Of a stretch of DNA of 22,713 nt, positions 1 through 7,396 are shown piece after piece (the stretch's first letter is position 1; each line of letters starts with the position of its first letter). The DNA is from CAZMGD01 sp964565705. Lineage in GTDB: Bacteria > Actinomycetota > Acidimicrobiia > Acidimicrobiales > Ilumatobacteraceae. Location: the NCBI GenBank assembly GCA_964565705.1, contig CAZMGD010000065.1, positions 1 to 22,713 of the forward strand. Direction: 5' to 3'. The notes beneath the pieces were generated by a model. That model saw only the letters and a program-made list of their open reading frames with translations. It did not search any database and had not been told where the DNA came from. Both the position numbers and the translations under genes were made by a program.

Positions 1-1
1 C

Positions 2-1198
2 CCGTTCCTCGAGGCGATCCGCCAGTTCCGCAAGGACGCCGGTCGGGACAACGTCTGCTACCTGCACGTGACGCTCGTGCCGTTCATCGGGCCCTCCGGC
101 GAGCAGAAGACGAAGCCCACGCAGCACTCCGTCACGGAGCTGCGCAGCCGCGGCATCCAGCCCGACGTCATCGTCTGCCGCAGCGAGGAGCCGCTCAGCC
201 CCAACCTGAAGCGCAAGATCTCCAACCTCTGCGACGTGGACGAGCGGGCGGTCGTCAACGCTGCCGACGCCCGCAACATCTACGAGCTGCCGCTGATCCT
301 CCACGACGAGGGCCTCGACGAAGTGGTGTGCGACACGCTCGGCATCGATGCGCCGATCAACCTCAGCTACTGGGAGTCCGTCGTCGCCAAGGTCGAGGCG
401 GCGTCGCGTCCGGTGCGGATCGGGCTGATCGGGAAGTACGTCGACCTGCCCGATGCCTACCTGTCGGTGGTCGAGAGCTTGAAGCACGCCAGCTTCCACC
501 ATGGTGCTGCGGTGCAGATCGACTGGATCCAGGCCGAGGAGGTCGAGGGGCTGCTCGCCGCCGGCCGTCTCGCCGACCTCGACGGGATGGTGATCCCCGG
601 CGGCTTCGGTCACCGTGGGGTCGAAGGCAAGATCGCCGCCGCGGAGTATGCCCGGGTGAACGGGATCCCGTGCCTCGGCCTGTGCCTCGGGATGCAGGTG
701 ATGACCATCGAGTTCGCCCGTCACGTCCTCGGGCTCGCCGACGCCAACTCGACCGAGTTCGACGCCGCTACCCATCACCCGGTGATCGACCTCATGGTCG
801 AGCAGCGCGACATCGCCGACAAGGGCGGCACGATGCGTCTCGGCGCCTACTACGCGGTGCTCCAGCCGGGCAGCCAGGTGGCCGAGGCGTACGGGGAGAT
901 GGTGGTCAGCGAGCGCCATCGCCACCGCTACGAGTTCAACTACAACTACCGCGCCCGCTTCGAGGGGGCGGGCTTCGCGTGCAGCGGCACGTCGCCCGAC
1001 AAGCGGCTCGTCGAGTTCATCGAGCTGCCGGGCCATCCGTTCTGGGTCGGCACCCAGGCCCATCCCGAGTTCAAGAGTCGCCCGGACCGCCCGCATCCGC
1101 TGTTCCGTGAGCTGGTCGGGATCGCACTCACCCTGCGCGAGGCGGCGGGCGGCGCCGAGGCGGCCCAGTCCAGCGCAGACACCGCCCCCGTCGGCTGA
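2..1198 (+). CDS. pyrG: CTP synthase, 3' portion (5' end outside window)
   Basis: CTP synthase makes CTP from UTP, ATP and glutamine in the cytoplasm, the last step of de novo pyrimidine nucleotide synthesis. About 398 residues are visible, so roughly the first 150 residues of a normal protein of about 550 lie upstream. The visible part holds the end of the synthetase domain (GPSGEQKTKPTQHS, then CRSEEPLSPNLKRKIS) and the complete class I glutamine amidotransferase domain. That domain starts near IGLIGKYVDLPDAY. It has the oxyanion segment IPGGFGHRG, the nucleophile cysteine in GLCLGMQ (codon 683-685) and the His-Glu pair in AHPEF. The frame is open from the first bases. The Nudix gene starts 10 bp downstream, as in the pyrG-Nudix-xerD order of mycobacteria, so co-transcription is likely. 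The identification is very secure. Confidence 0.98.
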   Translation, partial: PFLEAIRQFRKDAGRDNVCYLHVTLVPFIGPSGEQKTKPTQHSVTELRSRGIQPDVIVCRSEEPLSPNLKRKISNLCDVDERAVVNAADARNIYELPLILHDEGLDEVVCDTLGIDAPINLSYWESVVAKVEAASRPVRIGLIGKYVDLPDAYLSVVESLKHASFHHGAAVQIDWIQAEEVEGLLAAGRLADLDGMVIPGGFGHRGVEGKIAAAEYARVNGIPCLGLCLGMQVMTIEFARHVLGLADANSTEFDAATHHPVIDLMVEQRDIADKGGTMRLGAYYAVLQPGSQVAEAYGEMVVSERHRHRYEFNYNYRARFEGAGFACSGTSPDKRLVEFIELPGHPFWVGTQAHPEFKSRPDRPHPLFRELVGIALTLREAAGGAEAAQSSADTAPVG

Positions 1199-1208
1199 GC
1201 CCGTCCCG

Positions 1209-1766
1209 ATGACCGGGTTCACGCACCTGGGCGACGAGCTCGCGCTCCAGGGCCACTTCGTGCGCGTCGTCGTCGGGATCTTCGAGTCGCCCGACGGCTC
1301 GACGTTCCGGCGTGACATCGTTCGGTCGCGCGGCGCGGTCGGCGTCGTGCCGCTGCGCATCGTCGACGGCGCGCCGCACGTCGTGCTGGTGCGCCAGTAC
1401 CGCCCTGCCTTCGATGCCGAGTTGCTCGAGATCCCCGCCGGCGTTCGCGACGTGGACGGGGAGGACCCGGCGACGACCGCCCAGCGCGAGCTGGGCGAGG
1501 AGGTCGGCCTCCGAGCCGGTGAGTTGACGTCGCTCGGCGAGCTGTACCCTTCGCCCGGTCTCACCGACGCGATCACCTGGCTGTTCCTCGCCGGCGAGCT
1601 CGCCGAGGTGCCGATGGAGGCGCAGGGACCCGAGGAGGAGGCGATGGAGATCGTCACGATGCCCCTCGATGACGCGCTGGCGGCCGTCGACCGTGGTGAG
1701 ATCGTCGATGCCAAGACCGTGATCGGCCTGCTGCGCGCCGACCGGCGGCTGCGCGCCGCCAGGTGA
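1209..1766 (+). CDS. Nudix hydrolase, probable ADP-ribose pyrophosphatase
   Basis: A 185-residue Nudix protein that probably hydrolyses ADP-ribose to AMP and ribose 5-phosphate in the cytoplasm. The Nudix box spans about residues 78-101. It begins with G78 in EIPAG and has the acidic helix R93-E94-L-x-E97-E98-x-G. One extra residue lies between the first G and the first E; I recall the same spacing in actinobacterial ADPRases such as Rv1700. QYRPAF and ELYPSPGLTD around the box are also typical of the ADPRase group. I chose ATG 1209 because a start further upstream would lie inside pyrG. No clear Shine-Dalgarno is seen. The stop codon overlaps the GTG of xerD (GTGA), so translation of the two is probably coupled. 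Substrate is inferred from family and gene order only. Confidence 0.93.
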   Translation: MTGFTHLGDELALQGHFVRVVVGIFESPDGSTFRRDIVRSRGAVGVVPLRIVDGAPHVVLVRQYRPAFDAELLEIPAGVRDVDGEDPATTAQRELGEEVGLRAGELTSLGELYPSPGLTDAITWLFLAGELAEVPMEAQGPEEEAMEIVTMPLDDALAAVDRGEIVDAKTVIGLLRADRRLRAAR

Positions 1767-2710
1767 CCGCGGTGCGCGCTCCGCTGGAACCGGAGCACGG
1801 GTTGCCCCTCGTGGCCGAGGAGTACCTGGTCTGGCTGGCGAGCGAGCGGGGGCGGAGCGCGAACACGCTCGCCGCCTACCGCCGCGACCTGACCACGTAC
1901 ACCGTGTGGCTGGCCGCTCGGGGCGCCGGCGTCGATTCGGTGACGACCGACGACCTGGCGATGTGGATCGGCGCGCGACGAGCGACGGGAGCGGCGCCGG
2001 CCACCGTTGCCCGCCAGGTCGCAACGGTCCGCAACCTGCACCGGTTCCTGCTCGCCGAGGGTCACCGGCGCGACGACCCGGCAGCGGCGCTCGAGGGAGT
2101 CCGCGTGCCCCAAGGCGTGCCCAAGCCGCTGGCCGAGCCCGAGGTCATCGCGCTGCTGGACTCGATCGACGGCGACGACGCGCTGTCCCGGCGCGATCGG
2201 TGCCTCGTGGAACTGCTGTACGCGACCGGGGCGAGGATCTCCGAGCTCTGCGGCGCGTCGCTCGGCGACCTCGACCACGACGGCCAGCTGCTGCGGGTGT
2301 ACGGCAAGGGCTCGAAGGAGCGGATCGTGCCCTACGGCGGTGCTGCCGCGGCGGCGATCGACCGCTGGTTCGCGCCCTCGGGTCGGGGCGCACTCGAGCC
2401 GACCCGCTGGGCGCGCCGGGGCGATGCCGAGGCGTTCTTCCTCAACCACCGCGGCGGGCGGCTCAGCCGCCAGGCGGCATGGGCGGCGATCAAGCAGCGC
2501 GGACAGCGCGTCGGCCTGCAGGAGCAGCTGTCCCCCCACGTGCTGCGCCACTCCTGCGCGACGCACCTGCTCGACCACGGAGCGGACCTGCGCATCGTGC
2601 AGGAGCTGCTCGGTCACGTCTCGATCAGCACGACCCAGCGCTACACCCAGGTGTCGCAGGTCCGCTTGTTCGACGTGTACCGCAGCGCCCACCCGCGGGC
2701 GCGGCGATGA
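1763..2710 (+). CDS. xerD: Tyrosine recombinase XerD
   Basis: A 315-residue site-specific tyrosine recombinase that would act with XerC to resolve chromosome dimers at dif. The N-terminal SAM-like DNA-binding domain covers about residues 14-105 (YLVWLASERGRSANTLAAYR). The catalytic domain covers about 120-305. All active-site residues are visible: R158 in ATGARISEL, K182 in GKGSKER, H259 and R262 in PHVLRHS, H285 in LLGHVSI and the nucleophile Y294 in TQRYTQV. Length is normal for XerC/D. The GTG start overlaps the upstream Nudix stop by 4 bases, and the TGA overlaps the next ATG (ATGA). XerD is preferred over XerC because of the pyrG-Nudix-xerD gene order; sequence alone from one gene does not fully separate the two. 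Confidence 0.95.
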   Translation: MTAVRAPLEPEHGLPLVAEEYLVWLASERGRSANTLAAYRRDLTTYTVWLAARGAGVDSVTTDDLAMWIGARRATGAAPATVARQVATVRNLHRFLLAEGHRRDDPAAALEGVRVPQGVPKPLAEPEVIALLDSIDGDDALSRRDRCLVELLYATGARISELCGASLGDLDHDGQLLRVYGKGSKERIVPYGGAAAAAIDRWFAPSGRGALEPTRWARRGDAEAFFLNHRGGRLSRQAAWAAIKQRGQRVGLQEQLSPHVLRHSCATHLLDHGADLRIVQELLGHVSISTTQRYTQVSQVRLFDVYRSAHPRARR

Positions 2711-3138
2711 GCGGGCCTGCCCACCTGGTCCGGCGCTTCGTCTTGTCGCTCTCCACCCGGCGTCCCGACCCGGCGCCGGCGGCCTGCGTGCTCAGCCCGG
2801 CCGAGCTGCGGCTCTGGCTCGCACTCGACCCCGCCGATCAGCGTCACTCCCTCCTGGTCGCCGACCGTCTGGTCGCCGCCCATCCGGATGCTCCCCGGCA
2901 CGAGCGGGCAGCGGCGCTGCTGCACGACATCGGCAAGCTCGACGCCGGGCTCGGCACCGTCGGCCGCGTCGCCGCGACCGTGGTGGTCACCGGCGATCGG
3001 GGCCGCCGGTACCGGGACCACGAGCGTCTGGGTGCCGCCGTGCTGCGCTCCGTGGGCAGCGACCCACGGGTGGTGGCCCTCGTCGCCGGCACCGCCTCCG
3101 AGGGCCGTGCCCGGCTCGCGCGAGCGGACGCGATATGA
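2707..3138 (+). CDS. Small HD-domain protein, putative metal-dependent phosphohydrolase
   Basis: A 143-residue protein with a minimal HD domain: H47 (QRHSLLVADRL), the paired H73-D74 in LLHDIGKLDAG and H105 in DHERLGAAVL. In HD proteins such residues bind one or two divalent metals and hydrolyse phosphodiesters or nucleotides; which substrate is used here cannot be told. There is no signal peptide, although the first 20 residues are rich in hydrophobic and basic residues. The ATG start overlaps the xerD stop (ATGA), so it is the last gene of the pyrG-Nudix-xerD operon. The protein ends soon after the third histidine, so it is shorter than most HD hydrolases. A downstream catalytic aspartate is not obvious, and it could have lost activity. 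Confidence 0.8.
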   Translation: MSGPAHLVRRFVLSLSTRRPDPAPAACVLSPAELRLWLALDPADQRHSLLVADRLVAAHPDAPRHERAAALLHDIGKLDAGLGTVGRVAATVVVTGDRGRRYRDHERLGAAVLRSVGSDPRVVALVAGTASEGRARLARADAI

Positions 3139-3161
3139 CGTTCTTGACGACACCCCAGCAC

Positions 3162-3191
3162 TAACATCGTCCGGCACACCGACGACGGAAG
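3162..3191 (+). promoter_or_regulatory. Possible -10 box and ribosome binding site of the sortase gene
   Basis: TAACAT at 3162-3167 could be a -10 element. GGAAG at 3187-3191 lies 7 bases before the GTG at 3199 and is a reasonable Shine-Dalgarno, which is rare in this window. The nearest TTGACG (3144-3149) is only 12 bases from TAACAT, too close to be its -35. Confidence 0.35.
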
Positions 3192-3198
3192 CCTGTTC

Positions 3199-4911
3199 GT
3201 GACTCGTACACATCGACTCGTGGGAATCCTGGTGGCGGCCATCTTGGGCACGTCGCTGGCGATGTTGCCACTTCCCGCCGCGACCCCGGTGCCGCCTCCC
3301 GGGCCGGCACACGCCGCCGTCGCCGGCCAGTCCAAGTTCACCAAGGTGACGCCGTTCCGCCTCGTCGACACCCGGCCGGGCGGCAGCACCGACGACGGTC
3401 AGTACGCGGGCATCGGCCGGCTCCCCGCCGGCGGCTCCCGGCTGTTCCCGGTGGCCGGGCGCGGCGGAGTGCCGATCGACGCCACCGCGGTAGTGCTCAA
3501 CGTGACGGCGACCGCCCCAGACGGGCCCGGCTACGTCACCGTCTACCCGGGCGGGCAGGCACTGCCCAACACCTCCAACGTGAACGTCGAGCGCGCCGAC
3601 CAGACGATCGCCAACCTGGTCACCGTGCAGCTCGGCAACCAGTCGGTGGCCGTGTACTCGTTCATGAGCACCCATCTCGTCGTCGACGTCTTCGGGTACT
3701 ACACGCCGTCTGGCCTCACGAGCGCGGGCCGGTTCGAGGCGTTCGGCCCGCTGCGGATCATCGACACCCGCAACGGCGCGTCCGGCGGCTACGTGCCCGC
3801 CGGTGGAAGTCGGATGGTCGCGATGCCGGGGAACGTGCCCGCCGACGCCACGGCCGTCGTCGTCAACATCACGATCACCGACGGCGGCGCCGGGTACTGG
3901 ACGGCGTTTGCCGCCGGTGCGCCGCGCCCCAGCACCTCGAACGTCAACATCGACGTCGGCGGGCGGGTGGTGCCCAACCAGGCGGTCGTACCGATCTCCC
4001 CGGCGGGCATCGAGGTGTTCAGCGAGGCGGGTGGCAACCTCCTCGTCGACCTCGCCGGCTGGTACACCGGGGCGAGCGCGAAGGTCAGCGAGGACGGGCT
4101 GTTCGTGCCGATCACGCCGCGGCGCCTGCTCGACACCCGCACGAGCCCCGATCCGCTCGGATACAGCGTCTCGCTGTTCCACAACTGGAGCCTCGAGATG
4201 CCCGTGATCGGCCAAGCCGGCATCGGCTACGGATCGGCCGTGGCCCTCAACCTCACGGCGACGAACTCCTTCGCTCCCGGCTACGTCAGCTCGTGGCCCG
4301 CCGGGCAACCCCGCCCGGAGACGTCGTCGCTGAACCTCAACCGGGGCGGTCAGACCGTCGCCGGCCATGTCGTGATGCGCCTCGGTGAACCGGGCATCGG
4401 CCTCTACTCCTACGGCGGCACCGACCTGATCGCCGACGCATTCGGCTGGTTCACGGGCACGGCGGCCAAGCGCGTCACGAACCTGCCGGCGAACCAGCGC
4501 CCGGCTCCGATCGCGTTCCCCGGCCTGCTCGAGGTCCCCGCGATCGGGTTGTCGACCCGTGTGCTGCAGGGTGTCGCGGACGCCGTCGTGAACATCGACC
4601 CCGGGCACCTCACCGAGTCATCGGCGCCCAACCAGCCCGGCAACGTGGCGATCTTCGGGCACCGTGAGTCCCACGGTGAGGAGTTCAAGTACCTGCACCA
4701 GGTGCCCAACGGCAGCATCTTGCGCCTCACCATCGGCTCGACCACGTTCGTGTACTCCGTCACGGGCACCGACATCGTGTACCCCGACGACGTGTCGCTC
4801 TACTACAGCGCGTCGAACGAGCAGTCGATCACGCTGATCGCCTGCCACCCTCCGCACAGCGTCGCGCTCCGCATCGTCGTGCGCGGGGTGCTGGTCCGGG
4901 TCGAGGGCTGA
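3199..4911 (+). CDS. Secreted three-repeat protein with C-terminal class E-like sortase domain
   Basis: A 570-residue exported protein. Residues 1-39 look like a Sec signal peptide: basic start, hydrophobic stretch about 8-25 and a likely AHA/A cleavage site. Three homologous units of about 110-120 residues follow, near 50-169, 182-290 and 303-420. Each begins with a DTR motif (FRLVDTR, LRIIDTR, RRLLDTR), continues through DATAVVxNxT-like and TSNVN-like strands, and ends with VDxxGxY/F. Residues about 441-570 are a sortase: VPAIGLSTRV, then the catalytic H488 in FGHRESHG, C549 in LIACHPPHS and R558 in ALRIVVRG. Sortases cut a sorting signal and transfer proteins to the cell wall or pilin. Class E enzymes are normally short and membrane-tethered, so this architecture is unusual. 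The GTG start has GGAAG 7 bases upstream. The gene has its own 60-bp upstream region. Confidence 0.9.
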   Translation: MTRTHRLVGILVAAILGTSLAMLPLPAATPVPPPGPAHAAVAGQSKFTKVTPFRLVDTRPGGSTDDGQYAGIGRLPAGGSRLFPVAGRGGVPIDATAVVLNVTATAPDGPGYVTVYPGGQALPNTSNVNVERADQTIANLVTVQLGNQSVAVYSFMSTHLVVDVFGYYTPSGLTSAGRFEAFGPLRIIDTRNGASGGYVPAGGSRMVAMPGNVPADATAVVVNITITDGGAGYWTAFAAGAPRPSTSNVNIDVGGRVVPNQAVVPISPAGIEVFSEAGGNLLVDLAGWYTGASAKVSEDGLFVPITPRRLLDTRTSPDPLGYSVSLFHNWSLEMPVIGQAGIGYGSAVALNLTATNSFAPGYVSSWPAGQPRPETSSLNLNRGGQTVAGHVVMRLGEPGIGLYSYGGTDLIADAFGWFTGTAAKRVTNLPANQRPAPIAFPGLLEVPAIGLSTRVLQGVADAVVNIDPGHLTESSAPNQPGNVAIFGHRESHGEEFKYLHQVPNGSILRLTIGSTTFVYSVTGTDIVYPDDVSLYYSASNEQSITLIACHPPHSVALRIVVRGVLVRVEG

Positions 4912-4913
4912 TC

Positions 4914-4928
4914 GGCGCTCAGGGCGCC
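4914..4928. terminator. Weak hairpin at convergent gene ends
   Basis: GGCGC (4914-4918) and GCGCC (4924-4928) can pair around a 5-base loop. The hairpin sits across the 7-bp gap between the stops of the sortase gene and trpS. There is no T-run, so termination is a guess. Confidence 0.25.
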
Positions 4929-5899
4929 AGGAACCCCACCGCGCGGTACGCCCGCTCCAGCGTCGCCCCCGCCACCTCGCGCGCCTTGCCGGCGCCGTGG
5001 CGCAAGAGCGCGGCGAGCTGTGCACGGTCGGCCAGCAGCTCGTCGTAGCGGGTCCGGATCGGGCGCAGCAGCTCGACGACGGCCTCGCCGGTGTCGGCCT
5101 TCAGCGGACCGTACTGCTGGTAGCGCTCGGCGGTCGCCTGCGGCGTGGAGCTCGTCGCCGCGGCGAGGATGTCGAGGAGGTTCGACACACCGGGTTTGGC
5201 CTCGCGGTCATAGCGCACCTCCCCGTCGGAGTCGGTGACCGCCCGCTTGAACTTGCGCACGATGACGTCACCCGGATCGAGCATGTTGACGATCCCGGTC
5301 TCCGACGACGACGACTTCGACATCTTCGAGGTCGGCTCCTGGAGGTCCATCACCCGCGCCCCGGCCGGCGGCGTGACCGCCTTGGGCACCACGAGCGTGT
5401 CGCCGAAGCGGTGGTTGAAGCGGATCGCTGCGTCACGGGTGATCTCGATGTGCTGGCGCTGGTCGTCGCCGACGGGTACCTCCTCGGCGTCGTACAGCAG
5501 GATGTCGGCGGCCTGTAGCGCCGGGTAGGTGAACAGGCCGGCGGACACGAACTCGTGCTGGGCCGACTTGTCCTTGAACTGGGTCATCCGCGACAGCTCG
5601 CCGAACGACAGCGTGCACTCCATCACCCAGCACAGCTGGCTGTGCTCGGGCACGTGGCTCTGCACGAACACGGTCGCGACGTCGGGATCCAGGCCGATCG
5701 CGAACAGCATCGCCGCCAGCTCGACGGTGGTCTCGCCGATCACCCCGGGCTGGTCGGTGATCGTCAGCGCATGGAGGTCGACGATCCCGTGGAATGCGTC
5801 GTGGGAGTGCTGGCCGGCTGCCCAGTTCCGGAGCGCACCGAGGTAGTTGCCGAGGTGGACATCCCCGGTGGGCTGGATGCACGAGAGCACGCGGGTCAC
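4919..5899 (-). CDS. trpS: Tryptophanyl-tRNA synthetase
   Basis: A 326-residue class I aminoacyl-tRNA synthetase that charges tRNA-Trp with tryptophan in the cytoplasm. The HIGH-type ATP site is PTGDVHLGNY (residues 10-19), and the KMSKS loop is an exact KMSKS at 192-196. Other TrpS signatures are the N-terminal LSCIQPTG, the tRNA and dimer segment MTQFKDKS and the ATP-binding GDDQRQHIEITRD. Length is typical. The start is a GTG at 5899, exactly 8 bases after a -10-like TAGCGT read on the minus strand, so the mRNA is probably leaderless. It is divergent from scpA and shares a palindromic promoter with it. It ends 7 bp from the convergent sortase gene. Confidence 0.98.
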   Translation of the reverse strand: MTRVLSCIQPTGDVHLGNYLGALRNWAAGQHSHDAFHGIVDLHALTITDQPGVIGETTVELAAMLFAIGLDPDVATVFVQSHVPEHSQLCWVMECTLSFGELSRMTQFKDKSAQHEFVSAGLFTYPALQAADILLYDAEEVPVGDDQRQHIEITRDAAIRFNHRFGDTLVVPKAVTPPAGARVMDLQEPTSKMSKSSSSETGIVNMLDPGDVIVRKFKRAVTDSDGEVRYDREAKPGVSNLLDILAAATSSTPQATAERYQQYGPLKADTGEAVVELLRPIRTRYDELLADRAQLAALLRHGAGKAREVAGATLERAYRAVGFLAP

Positions 5900-5906
5900 G
5901 GTCCGG

Positions 5907-5929
5907 CACGCTACCCACTGGGTAGCGTG
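5907..5929. promoter_or_regulatory. Palindromic bidirectional promoter between trpS and scpA
   Basis: A perfect inverted repeat has arms CACGCTACCC (5907-5916) and GGGTAGCGTG (5920-5929) around the spacer ACT. Each arm contains TAGCGT, a plausible -10 box: 5923-5928 for scpA and 5913-5908 on the minus strand for trpS. Each box is followed by exactly 8 bases and then a start codon (ATG 5937; GTG 5899). Both starts are 19 bases from the centre at 5918. No good -35 is visible on either side. It could also be a repressor operator. Confidence 0.6.
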
Positions 5930-5936
5930 GATGCCG

Positions 5937-6722
5937 ATGCCCTATTCGGTCACCACCCCCGTGTTCGAGGGCCCGTTCGACCTCCTGCTGCACCTGATCC
6001 TGCGTGAACAGGTGGACATCTACGAGGTGTCGCTGAGCACGATCGTCGACGCCTACCTCGCCGAGCTGCGCCTCATGGACGACCTCGACCTCGAGGTCGC
6101 CACCGAGTTCCTGCTGATCGCCGCGACGCTGGTCGAGCTCAAGGCCCGCCGCCTGCTGCCGGGTCGCGACGACGTCGATCTCGACGAGGAGCTGGCGTTG
6201 TGGGAGGAGCGCGACCTCCTGCTCGCCCGGCTGCTGGAATGCAAGACGTTCAAGGACGTCGCGTCCGTCCTGTCGCATCTCGCCGAGGACGCCGACCGCT
6301 GCTACGCCCGGATGGCCGGGCCCGACGAGCGCTTCGCCGGGCTGCTGCCCGATCCGCTCGAAGGTGTCAAGCCACGCCAGATCCATGCCGCGTTCCTGCG
6401 GGCCACGACGCCTCGCCCACAGCCTCGCGTCGACCTGTTCCACGTCGCTGCGATCACCGCCAGCGTGGGGGACGCGATCGCCGAGCTCCTGAACGAGCTC
6501 CCTCGCGTCGGCCGGCTCTCGTTCCGCCGTCTCACCGCCGGACTCGCCGACCGGATGGAGGTCATCGTCCGCTTCCTGGCCCTGCTCGAGCTGTTCAAGC
6601 AGGGCGTGGTCGAGCTGGAGCAGTCCGATCGCTTCGGCGACATCGAGGTGGCCTGGACCGGCGACCACGACGACACCGACCTCGCCGCCCAGTTCGCGCT
6701 CGTCGACGAGTACGCAGGCTGA
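5937..6722 (+). CDS. scpA: Segregation and condensation protein A
   Basis: ScpA is the kleisin subunit that bridges the two heads of SMC and, with ScpB, forms the bacterial condensin complex needed for chromosome segregation. The 261-residue protein starts with the family pattern TPVFEGPFDLLLHLI. Its acidic helical N-terminal part (EQVDIYEVSLSTIVDAYL, then ATEFLLIAATLVELKARRLLP) is the SMC-neck-binding half. The C-terminal winged helix ends with LALLELFKQGVVELEQ and IEVAW. ATG 5931 is also in frame. I prefer ATG 5937 because it is 8 bases from TAGCGT, the same spacing as trpS on the other side. A start further upstream would run through the palindrome. It is followed after 2 bp by scpB. Confidence 0.95.
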   Translation: MPYSVTTPVFEGPFDLLLHLILREQVDIYEVSLSTIVDAYLAELRLMDDLDLEVATEFLLIAATLVELKARRLLPGRDDVDLDEELALWEERDLLLARLLECKTFKDVASVLSHLAEDADRCYARMAGPDERFAGLLPDPLEGVKPRQIHAAFLRATTPRPQPRVDLFHVAAITASVGDAIAELLNELPRVGRLSFRRLTAGLADRMEVIVRFLALLELFKQGVVELEQSDRFGDIEVAWTGDHDDTDLAAQFALVDEYAG

Positions 6723-6724
6723 CG

Positions 6725-7396
6725 GTGTCCGACATCTTCGCGGTCTCCGACCCGGCGTCACCGACGCCCGACACCGAGGTCGTGCGGGCGATCGAGGCGA
6801 TCGTCATGGTCGCGTCGGAGCCGGTGCCACCCGCCCTGCTGGCCCAGCTCGTCGAGCGCCCCGTCACCCGCGTGGAGGAGCTCTGCGCGCGGTTGGCCGA
6901 GGCGTACGCGGAAGCCGGCCACGGCTTCCAGCTGGCGCGCGTCGCCGGTGGCTACCGCTTCCAGAGCCACGCCGACCTGGCCCCGTTCGTCGAGCGCTAC
7001 GTCCTCGACGGTCAGCGAGCGCGGCTCAGCGCGGCAGCGCTGGAGACGTTGGCGATCGTCGCCTACAAGCAGCCGATCTCGCGCGCCCAGGTCGCCGCGA
7101 TCCGCGGCGTCGACCCCGACGGCGTGCTGCGCACCCTCGCCGGGCGCGGCTACATCACCGAACTGCAGCGCGACACCGGTCCTGGCCAGGCCGTGCTGTG
7201 GGGCACCACGGCGACGTTCCTCGAGAAGCTCGGCATCGACTCGCTGGACGACCTGCCTCCTCTGGCGGGGTTCGTGCCCGGCGCCGACGTGGTCGAGGCG
7301 CTGGAGCACAGCCTGCGGATCACCGAGGACGAGGCATCCTCGCCAGCGCCGGTCGGCGCCGAGCCGTCGACCAACGGCTCGCCGTCCGATGCCTGA
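6725..7396 (+). CDS. scpB: Segregation and condensation protein B
   Basis: A 223-residue partner of ScpA. ScpB dimers bind the middle of ScpA and stimulate the SMC ATPase complex. The protein has two winged-helix domains. The first covers about residues 15-95 (VRAIEAIVMVASEPVPPALLAQLV). The second covers about 98-170 and has the strongly conserved LSAAALETLAIVAYKQPISR, then IRGVDPDGVLRTLAGRGYI, and ends with LEKLGI-DSLDDLPPL. The C-terminal 25 residues are low-complexity. The GTG start at 6725 lies 2 bp after the scpA stop. The coding end overlaps the next gene by 8 bp, so scpA, scpB and the pseudouridine synthase are translated from one message. Confidence 0.96.
   Translation: MSDIFAVSDPASPTPDTEVVRAIEAIVMVASEPVPPALLAQLVERPVTRVEELCARLAEAYAEAGHGFQLARVAGGYRFQSHADLAPFVERYVLDGQRARLSAAALETLAIVAYKQPISRAQVAAIRGVDPDGVLRTLAGRGYITELQRDTGPGQAVLWGTTATFLEKLGIDSLDDLPPLAGFVPGADVVEALEHSLRITEDEASSPAPVGAEPSTNGSPSDA

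Noticed and set aside
3144..3167. TTGACG and TAACAT as a -35/-10 pair before the sortase gene
   Set aside because: The spacing is 12 bases; functional pairs need about 16-18.
2641..4608. Open frame of 655 codons on the minus strand opposite xerD end, the HD gene and the sortase gene
   Set aside because: Same antisense effect. It spans three well-supported plus-strand regions and has no recognisable domain.
5847..5936. Upstream starts for scpA
   Set aside because: They lie in trpS and across the palindrome, and the ScpA family pattern begins at TPVFEGPFDLLL.
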